DNA of 45,149 nucleotides. Source: Nitrospiria bacterium. Lineage in GTDB: Bacteria; Nitrospirota; Nitrospiria; SBBL01; JAADHI01. Positions 34,623 through 44,537 of this stretch are shown here, piece after piece. The notes beneath the pieces were generated by a model, which was given only the letters and a program-made list of their open reading frames with translations, did no database searches and was not told the DNA's origin. Position 1 is the first letter of the stretch, and each line of letters opens with the position of its first letter. The position numbers and the translations under genes were made by a program. Location of the stretch: the NCBI GenBank assembly GCA_945787655.1, contig CALZIJ010000010.1, forward strand, positions 1 to 45,149, in the 5' to 3' direction.

Positions 34623-36308
34623 TCAGGAATTAGAAATATTGATCACCAGCTTCTCGGGATCAACCGGCGTTGTGGCCATATCCCGATAGGTTTTGCTTTT
34701 CGGATCATTCTGAATGCGTTTTTGAATCTTTCTGAGCTTGAGATACAAACCCAGCACCCCTGTTAGCGTCGTGGCCGCTTCAAACACACGTTTGAGCGAA
34801 AATACCACGCTGTTTTCAACGGGAAAACCTGGACGCCTTTCCGACCGGCTCTTTCTCCTGATGATGCCGGACTGCAGGGGGTGTACTTTCTCATAACGAA
34901 TAGAACCGTAAAACCACATGACCTGCTCCTGCAAACGTCGGACGCTGTTTCCATCGGCAAAACGGCGTCTAAAAAGGCGCTCCACATTTTCTTCTGAATA
35001 ATAGGAATCCCAAGCCGCCATGTAGGTTTTATGCCATTCTTCAGGGGACATCTTTTGATGCTGCGTACAAGGATGCTCCAGGTCGTACTTATTCATATCG
35101 GGTTCCAGTCCCACGCCCGCATTGACCAGCGTTTGATGGTCCTCGGAACCGGGCAGGGGGGTAAGCATAAAAAACTCAAGCAAATCGATAGGCAGTTCTT
35201 TTTTAATGATTTCGATATCCCGCATTACGGAATCATAGGTATCAGTCGGAAACCCGATAATATACCCTGCCGTGATTAAAACCCCGGCGCGGCGCCAATC
35301 CTGTAACATGTCGCGATACTGTTCAACATGATTCTGCTTTTTTCCAGTGCTTTTTAATGAATCGGGGTTAATGTTTTCCAATCCAATAAAAACCTTGTGG
35401 CAGCCTGCCTTGCCTGCCTTTTCGATAAATCGGGGGATGCGGTGACATGCCGTGTCCACCTGAAGAATCATGTTAATATTCATCCCTTCAACTTCACGAA
35501 GTTGTATCAGCCGGTCAAAAATTGATTCCCAATTCCGGTTTCGGGCAAAATCATCGTCAGTCACAAAATATCGCCGGATTCCGTTTTTCCAGTTTTCCCG
35601 CACAATCGCTTCCACATCATCCGCTGATCGATAACGTGATTTACGCCCCTGTACATTGATAATAGTGCAAAAGCTGCACGTAAAAGGACAACCGCGGCCC
35701 GCATCAAATGTTGCGAGGCTTCCCACATAACGGGAGACGACATCCGTCGGTAAAATCGGTGCGGCCTGTTCTTGAAGATTCGGTAAGTCATCCAGAAAAT
35801 TATAAAGCGGTTTTAAGGTGCCGCCAACGGCATCTTTTAAAATCCCGCCCCAGGTTTCTTCCACCTCTCCCGCAACCAGTGTAATCCCTGCGGTCATTGC
35901 CGCAGAAAGATCATCGGGTGTCTTCTTTAGCATGGAAAAACAGCCACTGACATGGAATCCGCCAATCAGAGTTGAAATCCCTTCTGCCATAAACTGGTGA
36001 CAAAGATCCACTGCACGGGGAAACTGGTTGGTTTGCACACCCACCATGCAAATCACACCATCCCCGCCGGAGGCCCTAAACTGTTTGATAATGTTCTGAA
36101 CGGGGATTTTTTGGTTGGTTTCGTCATAAACGTCGATGAGCAGTTCAGTCTCCTCTCCTAACTGTCCAGAACAACGCACCTCTTCTGTAATCGCGTAGAG
36201 ACAAGCCAAACTGTTGCTTGGAATACTGGAGAGCTGCCAACGAATGACATATCCTTCGTCATCGTAATGAGAAGGTTTAATGAGGACGACACGGAAATTT
36301 TTTTTCAA
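34623..36308 (-). CDS. B12-binding-domain radical SAM protein
   Basis: A 561-residue radical SAM enzyme. The N-terminal ~190 residues resemble a cobalamin-binding Rossmann-type domain (ICMVGVQTNQFPRAVDLCHQ, STLIGGFHVSG), followed by the radical SAM core with Cys207, Cys211 and Cys214 in GRGCPFTCSFCTI, the FVTDDDFARNRNW segment and FIGLENINPDSLKSTGK. A C-terminal extension (about 430-561) is rich in basic residues. The classical DxHxxG cobalamin motif is not evident, so B12 use is uncertain. The target may be a lipid, tetrapyrrole or other metabolite; the co-located SDR is the best clue. Confidence 0.88.
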   Translation of the reverse strand: MKKNFRVVLIKPSHYDDEGYVIRWQLSSIPSNSLACLYAITEEVRCSGQLGEETELLIDVYDETNQKIPVQNIIKQFRASGGDGVICMVGVQTNQFPRAVDLCHQFMAEGISTLIGGFHVSGCFSMLKKTPDDLSAAMTAGITLVAGEVEETWGGILKDAVGGTLKPLYNFLDDLPNLQEQAAPILPTDVVSRYVGSLATFDAGRGCPFTCSFCTIINVQGRKSRYRSADDVEAIVRENWKNGIRRYFVTDDDFARNRNWESIFDRLIQLREVEGMNINMILQVDTACHRIPRFIEKAGKAGCHKVFIGLENINPDSLKSTGKKQNHVEQYRDMLQDWRRAGVLITAGYIIGFPTDTYDSVMRDIEIIKKELPIDLLEFFMLTPLPGSEDHQTLVNAGVGLEPDMNKYDLEHPCTQHQKMSPEEWHKTYMAAWDSYYSEENVERLFRRRFADGNSVRRLQEQVMWFYGSIRYEKVHPLQSGIIRRKSRSERRPGFPVENSVVFSLKRVFEAATTLTGVLGLYLKLRKIQKRIQNDPKSKTYRDMATTPVDPEKLVINISNS

Positions 36309-36392
36309 TGATATTCCTTAGTAAGCCATGTCTAATCTACGCCGTTTTTTAGCTGAAGTACAGCAATGAAATAGAATCTTGATAAATTGTCC

Positions 36393-37244
36393 CTACACCG
36401 TGCTTTCAAACAAGGCCCGATAACCCTCTTGATAACTGGGATACTGGAGGGCATACCCTGAAGATTTCATGCGGTCATTCCGGCAGCGCTTATTTTGCTT
36501 TCCCCCTTTTTCAATGACCTGTGGCTGCGGGGCGGGAACCCCCATCTGTTCCGCCAGCCAGGAAATCACGTCAAACTGAGGCACAGGTGCGTCATCGCTG
36601 GCGACATAACAATTTGCAAGCTTTTGGCCCGACAAACGGGCCTGCAGTAAATATTCCAAAAAACCCGCACAGTCATCCCTGTGGATTCGATTTGTATAAT
36701 ATGGCGGGCGGGACTGAACTGTCATGCCCTCTTTGGCCAGGCGCAAAAGTCGCGTGCGGGCCGGGCCGTATATGCCCGAAAAACGGACGATCGTATTGTC
36801 CGGAGCATGGGAAAGGACTTTTTTTTCACCCGAAAGAAGACATGCTCCAATAGCATCCTTTGGGGAAGCGGGCGTAGATTCATCCACCCATTGCCCCTCT
36901 GTCGCGCCGTAAACACGCGTGGATGAAATAAAGATCCAGTGCGGTTTGTGTGCCTGATTAGAAAAATGATTCAGCAGATGCCCCAAGCCTTCGTCATAGA
37001 CAGCCTGGTAATGGGTTTCATCACGCGAGTCGGGGGCCACCATAAAAAATACCTGGTCAAAATCATTATCCAGTTTCTGAAGGGTTTTAGGAGCCGTGAT
37101 GTCTGCAGTAATCATTTTCATCTCAAAATCAGAAGTTGGAACGGCGTTTCTTCGCAAACCCGTGACATGGTGACCGTTTTTAGTCAGCCGTTTGGCAAGA
37201 CACATGCCCACATCTCCGTAACCCGCAATCAATATCTTCGCCAT
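36393..37244 (-). CDS. NAD(P)-dependent epimerase/dehydratase, YeeZ-like
   Basis: A 283-residue extended SDR protein. The N-terminal glycine motif is GYGDVGMCLAKRL, with the pattern seen in YeeZ-type proteins, then VFFMVAPDSRDE, FISSTRVYGATEG and RFSGIYGPARTRLL. The usual YxxxK is not obvious, as in YeeZ. The substrate is unknown. It is divergent from the small membrane protein gene. Confidence 0.85.
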   Translation of the reverse strand: MAKILIAGYGDVGMCLAKRLTKNGHHVTGLRRNAVPTSDFEMKMITADITAPKTLQKLDNDFDQVFFMVAPDSRDETHYQAVYDEGLGHLLNHFSNQAHKPHWIFISSTRVYGATEGQWVDESTPASPKDAIGACLLSGEKKVLSHAPDNTIVRFSGIYGPARTRLLRLAKEGMTVQSRPPYYTNRIHRDDCAGFLEYLLQARLSGQKLANCYVASDDAPVPQFDVISWLAEQMGVPAPQPQVIEKGGKQNKRCRNDRMKSSGYALQYPSYQEGYRALFESTV

Positions 37245-37399
37245 TACCCGCTCCGCGTCAGCCTCAAAGGTCTATCATAAAACGACAATAATGCCATAAG
37301 CCATTGCTTTCTTGCTGCTGGTCTGACTTTTCTGATTGATAATCAAGAAGTTGATCGTTAATATGGACTTTTTTAATGACTTTATTCCAAAGGATCCGC

Positions 37400-37798
37400 A
37401 TGGAAAAACTGAAATCCATCGTCAATGCCGGCCAAACCCCCGTTATGGGATACTACCTCAGATTTCTTGCATTGGTCTTCATGGGGATGTCGGGGTTTCA
37501 TTTTGCCAACCTCATGGGTTATGCGGGGTCAAACCTTGAAACCATGCTGCCAGGGGCTAGAATGCTTCATATCGTATACGCCCAGTTTTTTGCGGTCACC
37601 GCGATTGGATTATGGAAATTACAACCCTGGGGGGTGGCGTGTTTTTTTATCGCGACGATATCTCAACTTGTCCTTTACTGGGGGATGCCTCAATATTTCA
37701 CACAGATCGAAGAAGGCGAGCAAGCTTTTCAAGGGATTATTAATATTCATATCTCAACAATCGCAGTCTTTTGCATTATTCGCATCAAAAGGAAATGA
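37400..37798 (+). CDS. Small membrane protein, three to four helices
   Basis: A 132-residue membrane protein starting at ATG 37400, chosen because AAGGAT lies six bases upstream; an in-frame ATG at 37376 precedes that site. Hydrophobic stretches appear at about 18-40, 60-78, 82-104 and 113-128 (GYYLRFLALVFMGMSGF, IVYAQFFAVTAIGLW, VACFFIATISQLVLYWGM). I recognise no family. It is 64 bases upstream of pdxB. Confidence 0.65.
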   Translation: MEKLKSIVNAGQTPVMGYYLRFLALVFMGMSGFHFANLMGYAGSNLETMLPGARMLHIVYAQFFAVTAIGLWKLQPWGVACFFIATISQLVLYWGMPQYFTQIEEGEQAFQGIINIHISTIAVFCIIRIKRK

Positions 37799-37862
37799 CC
37801 CTGTCCCCCATAGATTAAAACAACCCGCTCCCTTCAAATTATCCTCTTTATGAAGATCCGGT

Positions 37863-39008
37863 ATGAAAATTGTCATCGATGAAAATATCCCCTTTGCTAA
37901 GGATATTTTTTCAAAACTCGGCTCGGTTTCTCTTCTGCCAGGGCGGACCATTAACGCCCGCACCGTGCGGGATGCCACCGCGCTGATTGTTCGATCCATC
38001 ACCAAAGTCGATGCCGCTTTGCTTAAAGGCAGCACCGTACAATTTGTGGGCACTGCAACGGCCGGCATCAACCACATTGATCAACATTATTTAAAAAACC
38101 GGAACATTCTTTTCGCATCCGCTGCCGGAGCCAATGCGGATTCCGTCGCTGAATATGTGTTATCCGCGCTCTTCATCCTCGCAAAAAGAGCCGGGGAGAC
38201 GCTTTCGGGAAAACGCCTGGGCATTATCGGAGCCGGCCATATCGGCCAAAGGGTTGATCGGATGGCCCGAACCATTGGGATGGAAACCATTTTAAATGAT
38301 CCACCGCGGAAAAGAGCTAGTGGCGATCCGGTGTATCGCCCGTTTCAAGAGGCCTGCGATGCCGACTTTATCACACTCCATGTCCCGCTCAACCGGGCAG
38401 GGCGAAACCAAACAGAAGGCCTTTTTAATGCTGCGGTCCTTTCAACACTCAAGGCCAAAACGGTGGTAATTAACACCGCGCGCGGCGAAGTCGTGGATAT
38501 GCTTGCCTTTTCACATGCCCTGGCTCAAAAAAAACTGGCTAAGCCCGTTTTTGACGTCTGGCCGCATGAGCCGGATATTGACTGGGACTTACTGGACCAT
38601 GTTGAACTCGGCACGGTGCACATCGCGGGCTATGCACTGGATGGTAAAGTCAAAGGGACTTTGATGATGTATGAAATGCTCTGTGCCGCATTAGGGGTAC
38701 GGCCCTCAACACAGCTGCATCATCAACTGCTTCCTGAAACCCCAATCATCGAAGCGGATGCCGCAGGAAAGACGGATTTCAACATCCTGTCGGAAATCAT
38801 TCACAACGCCTATCCCCTTGAGGCGGATGATCAACAGCTTCGCACAATACGCCAACTTCCGGAAGAAAACCGCGCTGCTGCATTTGACCAACTCCGAAAA
38901 AACTATCCGGCCCGCCGATCGTTTCGAGGCATCTCTGTATCCCTTCAAAACGGAACCCCTGCTTTACGGGAAAAACTCCAGGTTTTAGGTTTTAATTTAC
39001 GTTCCTGA
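37863..39008 (+). CDS. pdxB: 4-phosphoerythronate dehydrogenase PdxB
   Basis: PdxB oxidises 4-phosphoerythronate in the DXP-dependent pathway to pyridoxal phosphate, an NAD-dependent step. The 381-residue product has the family N-terminus MKIVIDENIPFAKDIF, the GxGxxG nucleotide motif LGIIGAGHIGQRV, and the catalytic set Arg207 (NTARGEV), Glu236 (VWPHEPDID) and His253 (VHIAGYALDGK). The C-terminal ~90 residues are the PdxB-specific dimerisation domain, which separates it from D-3-phosphoglycerate dehydrogenases. The PLP product is the cofactor of IscS encoded in this window. Confidence 0.93.
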   Translation: MKIVIDENIPFAKDIFSKLGSVSLLPGRTINARTVRDATALIVRSITKVDAALLKGSTVQFVGTATAGINHIDQHYLKNRNILFASAAGANADSVAEYVLSALFILAKRAGETLSGKRLGIIGAGHIGQRVDRMARTIGMETILNDPPRKRASGDPVYRPFQEACDADFITLHVPLNRAGRNQTEGLFNAAVLSTLKAKTVVINTARGEVVDMLAFSHALAQKKLAKPVFDVWPHEPDIDWDLLDHVELGTVHIAGYALDGKVKGTLMMYEMLCAALGVRPSTQLHHQLLPETPIIEADAAGKTDFNILSEIIHNAYPLEADDQQLRTIRQLPEENRAAAFDQLRKNYPARRSFRGISVSLQNGTPALREKLQVLGFNLRS

Positions 39009-39131
39009 ATTTTTATAAGCACTTCAGGCCTTAGTCAATCACCCTTCCGGCAAGCATTTTTTTATTTCTTCGATATACTGAAAGAAAACCCGAAAAACAA
39101 ACCATCCTCAAACATTAACAACCGGAGCGTT

Positions 39132-40370
39132 ATGGATACTTTTATAGCAAGACAACCTATTTTTGATGAAAACCAGGACGTGTATGCCTACGAACTGCTT
39201 TTTCGTTCCGGCATGGAAAACTATTTTAATGGCGATAATCTGGATCAGGCTTCTTCCAAAGTGATCGGTGACAGCGTACTGGTATATGGCCTGGATGTGC
39301 TGACTGCGGGGAAAAAGGCTTTTTATAATGTCACGCGGGAAACACTGGTTGAAGAATACTGCGCAATGCTCCCCAAAGATCAAACCGTGGTTGAAATCCT
39401 GGAAACAATCGATCCCGACCCTGAAACACTGGCCGCATGTCAGCGGCTTAAAGCCGCTGGCTACACGATCGCACTGGATGATTTTGTTTACGAAGAAAAA
39501 TACCAGCCCTTCCTGGCCTTGGCCAGCATTGTCAAGGTTGATTTTCTGCTCTCCAGCAAAGAGGAACAGCGTCAAATGGCCGAACTGTTTATCCCGAGAG
39601 GCATTAAAATGCTTGCGGAAAAGGTAGAAACATGGGAGGTGTATCAAGAAGCAAAGGCAATGGGCTATACCTATTTTCAAGGTTATTATTTCAGTAAGCC
39701 CGTTATCATGAGCAGCAAGGACATTCCCGGATTTAAACTTCACTATTTGCAGATTCTTCAGGAAATTAACAAACCCGATCTTGATTTTGACCGGCTTGAA
39801 AACATCATCAAGGAAGAGATGTCCCTGTCCTACAAACTTCTTCGTTACATCAACTCGGCGTTCTTCGGCTGGCAGGTTAAAATTTCTTCCATCGGACATG
39901 CCCTTGTTCTCCTTGGACAGAGCGAGGTAAAAAAATGGGCTTCGCTGATGACACTGGCCAGTATGGCGGATTCACAAAAAGACGAACTGGTCGTGCAGGC
40001 GATTGTTCGGGCCAAATTCAGTGAATCTCTCGCACTTGTATTTCATCAGAAAGCGCGTGCGCAGGATCTTTTTTTAATGGGTATGTTTTCACTGATTGAT
40101 GCCATTATGGACCAGCCTATTGAGGACATTCTCGAAAAAATTCCGATTCATGAAGACATTAAAAGCGCACTGTTAAACCACTCCGGTCAATTTGGGGCAA
40201 TTTATAAACTCGTTCTTGCTTATGAACAAGGCGATTGGGCGGCTATCCCCGCACTCAACGAGGCATTGAACCTGAACGACGATCGTGAAATACCGCAATT
40301 ATATGTTCAAGCTTTGGATTGGGCCAATCAGAGTTTTAAAGAAATGGGGGAGATGCATGCGAATGCATAA
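39132..40370 (+). CDS. EAL-HDOD signalling protein (YuxH-like)
   Basis: A 412-residue two-domain protein: an EAL domain (about 1-205) followed by an HDOD domain (about 205-405). It opens with the family sequence FIARQPIFDENQDVYAYELLFR, where EAL is ELL. Likely metal and catalytic positions persist (YNV, VVEILE, LDDF, IVKVD, LAEKVE), but loop 6, normally DFGTGYSS, reads DFVYEEKY. This suggests weak or absent c-di-GMP hydrolysis, as shown for related EAL-HDOD proteins such as CdgJ. HDOD shows EEMSLSYKLLRYINSAFFGW. The ATG follows GGAG. Confidence 0.9.
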   Translation: MDTFIARQPIFDENQDVYAYELLFRSGMENYFNGDNLDQASSKVIGDSVLVYGLDVLTAGKKAFYNVTRETLVEEYCAMLPKDQTVVEILETIDPDPETLAACQRLKAAGYTIALDDFVYEEKYQPFLALASIVKVDFLLSSKEEQRQMAELFIPRGIKMLAEKVETWEVYQEAKAMGYTYFQGYYFSKPVIMSSKDIPGFKLHYLQILQEINKPDLDFDRLENIIKEEMSLSYKLLRYINSAFFGWQVKISSIGHALVLLGQSEVKKWASLMTLASMADSQKDELVVQAIVRAKFSESLALVFHQKARAQDLFLMGMFSLIDAIMDQPIEDILEKIPIHEDIKSALLNHSGQFGAIYKLVLAYEQGDWAAIPALNEALNLNDDREIPQLYVQALDWANQSFKEMGEMHANA

Positions 40371-40470
40371 GAATTTTTTACCGATTTCCAACCGGTTCTA
40401 CAACAGACTTGACCCGCTTTACGTTATTAGGCCCCCCCGCTAAATGGCTTGAGCGACCGCCAATTTTTTC

Positions 40471-40499
40471 TTGACAAGTTCCCTGAATCTGGGCATCTT
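40471..40499 (+). promoter_or_regulatory. Possible promoter of the TPR/TonB-like operon
   Basis: TTGACA at 40471-40476 is followed after 17 bases by CATCTT (40494-40499), a weak -10. The ATG at 40529 has GAGG upstream. The surrounding gap 40371-40528 contains nothing else I can name. Confidence 0.35.
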
Positions 40500-40528
40500 A
40501 CGATTGGATTTGCTGTGCCGAGGGGAAG

Positions 40529-43500
40529 ATGGACGAGTCACGCTTGCTCAAACCAGGGTTTTTGATCCTGTTTCTGTCCGTTTTTTGTTCCCTGCATTCT
40601 GCCCATGCTGCGGGTCCGGCACCCTCCGATCCCTGGATTTCACTTGAAAAAAATCTGATTCAGCTCCACAAACAATATGCCCCTGATTCTGCACTGTTGA
40701 ATGCCCCGACGTTTTCAGCACAGGTCGAGGCGTATCTCGATGCCGGCCTATGGTCTTCCGCCGAAGCCCTTTTATCCAAAGCGCCCGCACTTCCAGCGGA
40801 AGATTTAAGAGCCCTCTGGTTGTCCCTTTATCTGAAAAGGGGAGCCTATGAAAAAGTGTATGCCGCCTATCAAAAATACCCGCTGTTGTTTAAAGCGCAT
40901 TCTGACCGTATGGTGGGCGCCATACAAGGCGCATTGGCGAAAAAAGAATACGCCGCTGCGCTTTCGCTACTAAAAAGTAGAGATCACTCGGCCCGCTCCA
41001 ACCCGGAACAACTTTATTTTTCAGCCTTGGCCTACTGGGGTCTCAAGGAACACAACAGGCTGGACGCCACCTTAAAAGAGGCCGTCCTTTGGGCCAATGC
41101 ACATCCGGATTCCTCCTGGGCCGAGAGGATGCACCTTCTGAAAGTGTATTATCACCTCAATCAAAAAGAATATGACCTTGCCTTTACCAGCATGGGCAAC
41201 CTGTTTGATAACAATACCGACCTTGCCTTATTGGCCTTGACATGGGGCTACTTTAAACTGGGGGCAAGCAGTAACCTCTTCAGCATATTGCAAGCCGTTG
41301 ACGCGGCATCAGCGCAATCCCCCTATCACAGCCAGATTTACCGTATTTTAAGCCGGTTTTTAATTCAGGAAGGCAACCTTCGCGGCGCGGTGGAAATGGA
41401 CCAAAGAGAACGGGACGCACTACAAAGTCAAATGAAAATCCTCGAAGAAGAGACCGCCCTGCTCCGCCGCGGAATATCCACTTCGTCCCGCTCCAATCCC
41501 CCTGGCGCCCAGCTTGCCGAAACCTTGTCCCGTTTGCAGCAGGAAGTGGGTGAAAAACGGGAAATGAAGCCCCTCTTTTGGTACATCGACCTGCAACAAA
41601 GGCGTCAATTGCTCAACCAGCTTAAAAACCGGGAGCGCATGATTGATCAGGAACAAAGACGGCTTCAGCTCGAAATGGTCCAACGCTGTCTTTCACTTAA
41701 GCGGCATGAGGCAGCCCTTCTGCTTGAAGATAATCTGGACACTCAAAACAGGACCGGAGACTCGCCCATCCCGCTTGAAACCACTCAAGACCTCTACCAA
41801 AAAGCGAGAGCAGCTTTTCAGGCTGGACAGGTTGATATCGCACTGCCCCTTCTTAAAACCATTTTGCAGGAATCCCCCCATACACCCTATGCGGATGAGA
41901 GTGCCTTTCGTCTGGGAGATGCCGCATTTGATCGCCGGGACTATGCCACAGCCATAAAATATTTTCAGCTTTTGGAGGATCGGAAGGATTCGCCATTACG
42001 GTCCCTCGCACTTTATAAATTGGCATGGGCCTTTTATCTGTCAGAAAAGCCCGCGGAAACTATTTCAGTGTTGGTAAAACAGGAAACCGAACCACCCGAA
42101 AATCAGGATAAAAAAGGGGTGTGCGTCATGGTTCGTACGCCGCAAGAACGCCGGGAACCCTATCGTCTGCTGGCACTGGCTGTTCGAAAACTGGGCGACC
42201 CCAATCAACTCATCCAACACGTTCAAGGGATTGATCCTGAAAATGGCTACGCTTTCTATAAAAAAGTGGCGGAGCACTATCAAGCGGAAAACAAAGCCGA
42301 TGAAATGTTCCGGATTATCCGGTCCTGGATCAATACTTATCCGAATTATCAGAAAACCCCCTTGTTACATGAAAAAATGGTGCGCCTGATTAAACAAACA
42401 GAAGACGTTTCTCTAGATACAGTCGTCAGCGCCCGGACAGCGTTTGTGAACCGATACCGCCCGGGAAGCCCCTGGAGCATGCATAATGAAGCCACGGATG
42501 AAAACGGCATCAAACCGCTCTTAAAAAAACATCTGCTTTTTCTCATGACCCACCATTATGCCGAGTCTCAGAAAACCCGAACAGAGCAGGCCAATAAGGC
42601 CGTTTTGACCTGGTATCTTTATTATCTTGATCTCTTCCCGGATGAAAAAGAAATCGGCAAAGACCGCTATCTTTATGCTGAAACCTTAAACAAACTCAAT
42701 GCCATCGAAAAAGCGGCAGAGGCTTTTCGAATGAGCGCCTATGAAGACCCGCCCCATTCCCTTTCCGCCGAAGCAGGATTTCATGAAATATTGCTGCTTG
42801 AAAAAATGCATGCCGTCGACAGCCCTGAAACCGAAGCGGGGTATCTCCGGTTTGCCTCCCGTTTTGCGGATGATCACCGTTCAAAAGAGATCGCCATGCG
42901 GCTCGCAGAATTCGCCTTTCAGCGTGGAGATTATGAAAAAAGCCGGTTTTATGCCAAACAAGCCTCCCCCGAATTTCAAAATCATATGGCTTCCCGTGAA
43001 CTGGATCTGGCTGCGAAACGCCTGGTCGTTCAGGCTTTCTTAAAAGAGAAATCATACCGAGATGCGATTACCTTTATTCACCAGCTCATGACGAAAAATC
43101 GGGCCCCGGTGATTCAAAAAGAATTTAAACCCCTGCTTGTCTTGTCCTATTTCCAACAGGGGGAAGCACTCAAACATCAGGGCCTGGACGAAGAAGCCGC
43201 GGCGTCCTTTTGGAAAGCTTATCAATTCGGCGACGGAGATGAAATATCCGGTTTTTCACTTTTCGAAGCCGCCGTCCTTTGGGACCACCCGCATTCAATA
43301 GACAAATCGGAAAGCGCATTTCACCTTTATTCAATCCGTTATCCCAAATCAGCGCTTTATCACACGGCGTTGATCCGTTTGGCCGGAATCTATGAGCGGA
43401 CCGAACGCCTTTTAAAAGGCGCACAAACCTATGAAACCGTAGCGCGTCTTCCCAAGCTCAGCCCGGAATGGGCGCACAACGCTCTGGAACAGGCCATCCT

Positions 43501-44185
43501 GCTTTATGAAGCCGAAGAAGTTTGGGAAAAAGTCATCCCACTTGCGATGGAACGTGCCGATGTGATTCCGGCAAACGGGACAACACCACGGGAAAAAGAA
43601 GATCGCGGACGATGGATGCTCACTGCCGCCGAGGCTGGTTTCAGACTGGGTAAAAGTGTCACCGCACTAAACATTCTAAACCAGCTGGCCAATGAACATG
43701 CTTTGGAAGACCAGGTGTACCCCCACGTCGCCAAAGCCCATTTTATCATTGCCGAATGGACACGGGATGATTTTGAAGACATTGAGCTGGTGGCGCCGCT
43801 TCAGGAAAACCTCCAGAAAAAGAAGTCCCTCTTTGAACAACTGCTTGTGAACTACGATTATGCCGTGGCCCATCCGTCTCCCCAAATTGCCCTGAACGCC
43901 AACTACCGAATCGGAACCCTTTTTGAACATTTTAGCCGGTCTTTACTGGAATCCGAACGCCCCGAAGATTTGTCTTTTGAGGAAGAGGCGCTCTACGAAG
44001 ATTTATTATTGGAGCAGGCGCTTCCCTATTTCGAAAAAGCGGAAGAAGCGTATCGACAAAACATCCAGATCGCAGAGGAAACCGGTCTGGACAATGAATG
44101 GGTTGTAAAAAGCCAGATGCATTTGTTTATGATTCAACAGCAAATCGATATCTTTACCCGGGGCGGACAGGAGGTTTTAGGATAA
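40529..44185 (+). CDS. Giant periplasmic TPR-repeat protein
   Basis: A 1218-residue exported protein built almost wholly of helical tetratricopeptide repeats. A signal peptide (7-27, ending HSAHA) is followed by repeats such as WSSAEALLSKAPALPAEDLR, EKVYAAYQKYPLLFK, YAAALSLLKSRDHSARSN and, later, YADESAFRLGDAAFDRRDYA, which resembles BamD/Tol-Pal YbgF-type TPRs. A coiled-coil like segment (about 290-400, QMKILEEETALLRRGI) interrupts. Such proteins are scaffolds for envelope complexes. It is the first gene of a three-gene unit, with the next ATG two bases after its stop, so coupling with the small acidic protein and the TonB-like gene is likely. Confidence 0.8.
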   Translation: MDESRLLKPGFLILFLSVFCSLHSAHAAGPAPSDPWISLEKNLIQLHKQYAPDSALLNAPTFSAQVEAYLDAGLWSSAEALLSKAPALPAEDLRALWLSLYLKRGAYEKVYAAYQKYPLLFKAHSDRMVGAIQGALAKKEYAAALSLLKSRDHSARSNPEQLYFSALAYWGLKEHNRLDATLKEAVLWANAHPDSSWAERMHLLKVYYHLNQKEYDLAFTSMGNLFDNNTDLALLALTWGYFKLGASSNLFSILQAVDAASAQSPYHSQIYRILSRFLIQEGNLRGAVEMDQRERDALQSQMKILEEETALLRRGISTSSRSNPPGAQLAETLSRLQQEVGEKREMKPLFWYIDLQQRRQLLNQLKNRERMIDQEQRRLQLEMVQRCLSLKRHEAALLLEDNLDTQNRTGDSPIPLETTQDLYQKARAAFQAGQVDIALPLLKTILQESPHTPYADESAFRLGDAAFDRRDYATAIKYFQLLEDRKDSPLRSLALYKLAWAFYLSEKPAETISVLVKQETEPPENQDKKGVCVMVRTPQERREPYRLLALAVRKLGDPNQLIQHVQGIDPENGYAFYKKVAEHYQAENKADEMFRIIRSWINTYPNYQKTPLLHEKMVRLIKQTEDVSLDTVVSARTAFVNRYRPGSPWSMHNEATDENGIKPLLKKHLLFLMTHHYAESQKTRTEQANKAVLTWYLYYLDLFPDEKEIGKDRYLYAETLNKLNAIEKAAEAFRMSAYEDPPHSLSAEAGFHEILLLEKMHAVDSPETEAGYLRFASRFADDHRSKEIAMRLAEFAFQRGDYEKSRFYAKQASPEFQNHMASRELDLAAKRLVVQAFLKEKSYRDAITFIHQLMTKNRAPVIQKEFKPLLVLSYFQQGEALKHQGLDEEAAASFWKAYQFGDGDEISGFSLFEAAVLWDHPHSIDKSESAFHLYSIRYPKSALYHTALIRLAGIYERTERLLKGAQTYETVARLPKLSPEWAHNALEQAILLYEAEEVWEKVIPLAMERADVIPANGTTPREKEDRGRWMLTAAEAGFRLGKSVTALNILNQLANEHALEDQVYPHVAKAHFIIAEWTRDDFEDIELVAPLQENLQKKKSLFEQLLVNYDYAVAHPSPQIALNANYRIGTLFEHFSRSLLESERPEDLSFEEEALYEDLLLEQALPYFEKAEEAYRQNIQIAEETGLDNEWVVKSQMHLFMIQQQIDIFTRGGQEVLG

Positions 44186-44186
44186 C

Positions 44187-44528
44187 ATGATGAATCGATA
44201 CCGATGGATCATACTTATACTTATGTCTTTCTTCATGTTGATGCATTCAAACCCGCTTTTCGCAGAAGACCAAACCATTTTACTGGATGAATCCTTAATC
44301 GTCGGAACACCATTGGAAGATGCCGCGCCAGGGCCTCAAAAACGGATTGCGGGACCGGCGCTCTCCACCGCCCTCCAGTGGGAAGGGGAATCCTCTCACC
44401 CTCTGGATATCCCAAAAGAAATTCTGGATCACCTGACCCAATCCGATCTTTCTTTTTTTAAACACCGCGAAAACGGGGCCGACGAGATTGAACTTTTTGA
44501 AGACGAAACCGACTTTGAGTCAGATTGA
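44187..44528 (+). CDS. Small acidic exported protein
   Basis: A 113-residue protein with a signal peptide (1-26, ending NPLFA) and a short, acidic mature part with a long Asp/Glu-rich tail (ENGADEIELFEDETDFESD). I recognise no family. It sits between the giant TPR gene and a TonB-like gene, nine bases before the latter's ATG, and probably forms part of the same envelope complex. Confidence 0.65.
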   Translation: MMNRYRWIILILMSFFMLMHSNPLFAEDQTILLDESLIVGTPLEDAAPGPQKRIAGPALSTALQWEGESSHPLDIPKEILDHLTQSDLSFFKHRENGADEIELFEDETDFESD

Positions 44529-44537
44529 TTGAATACC

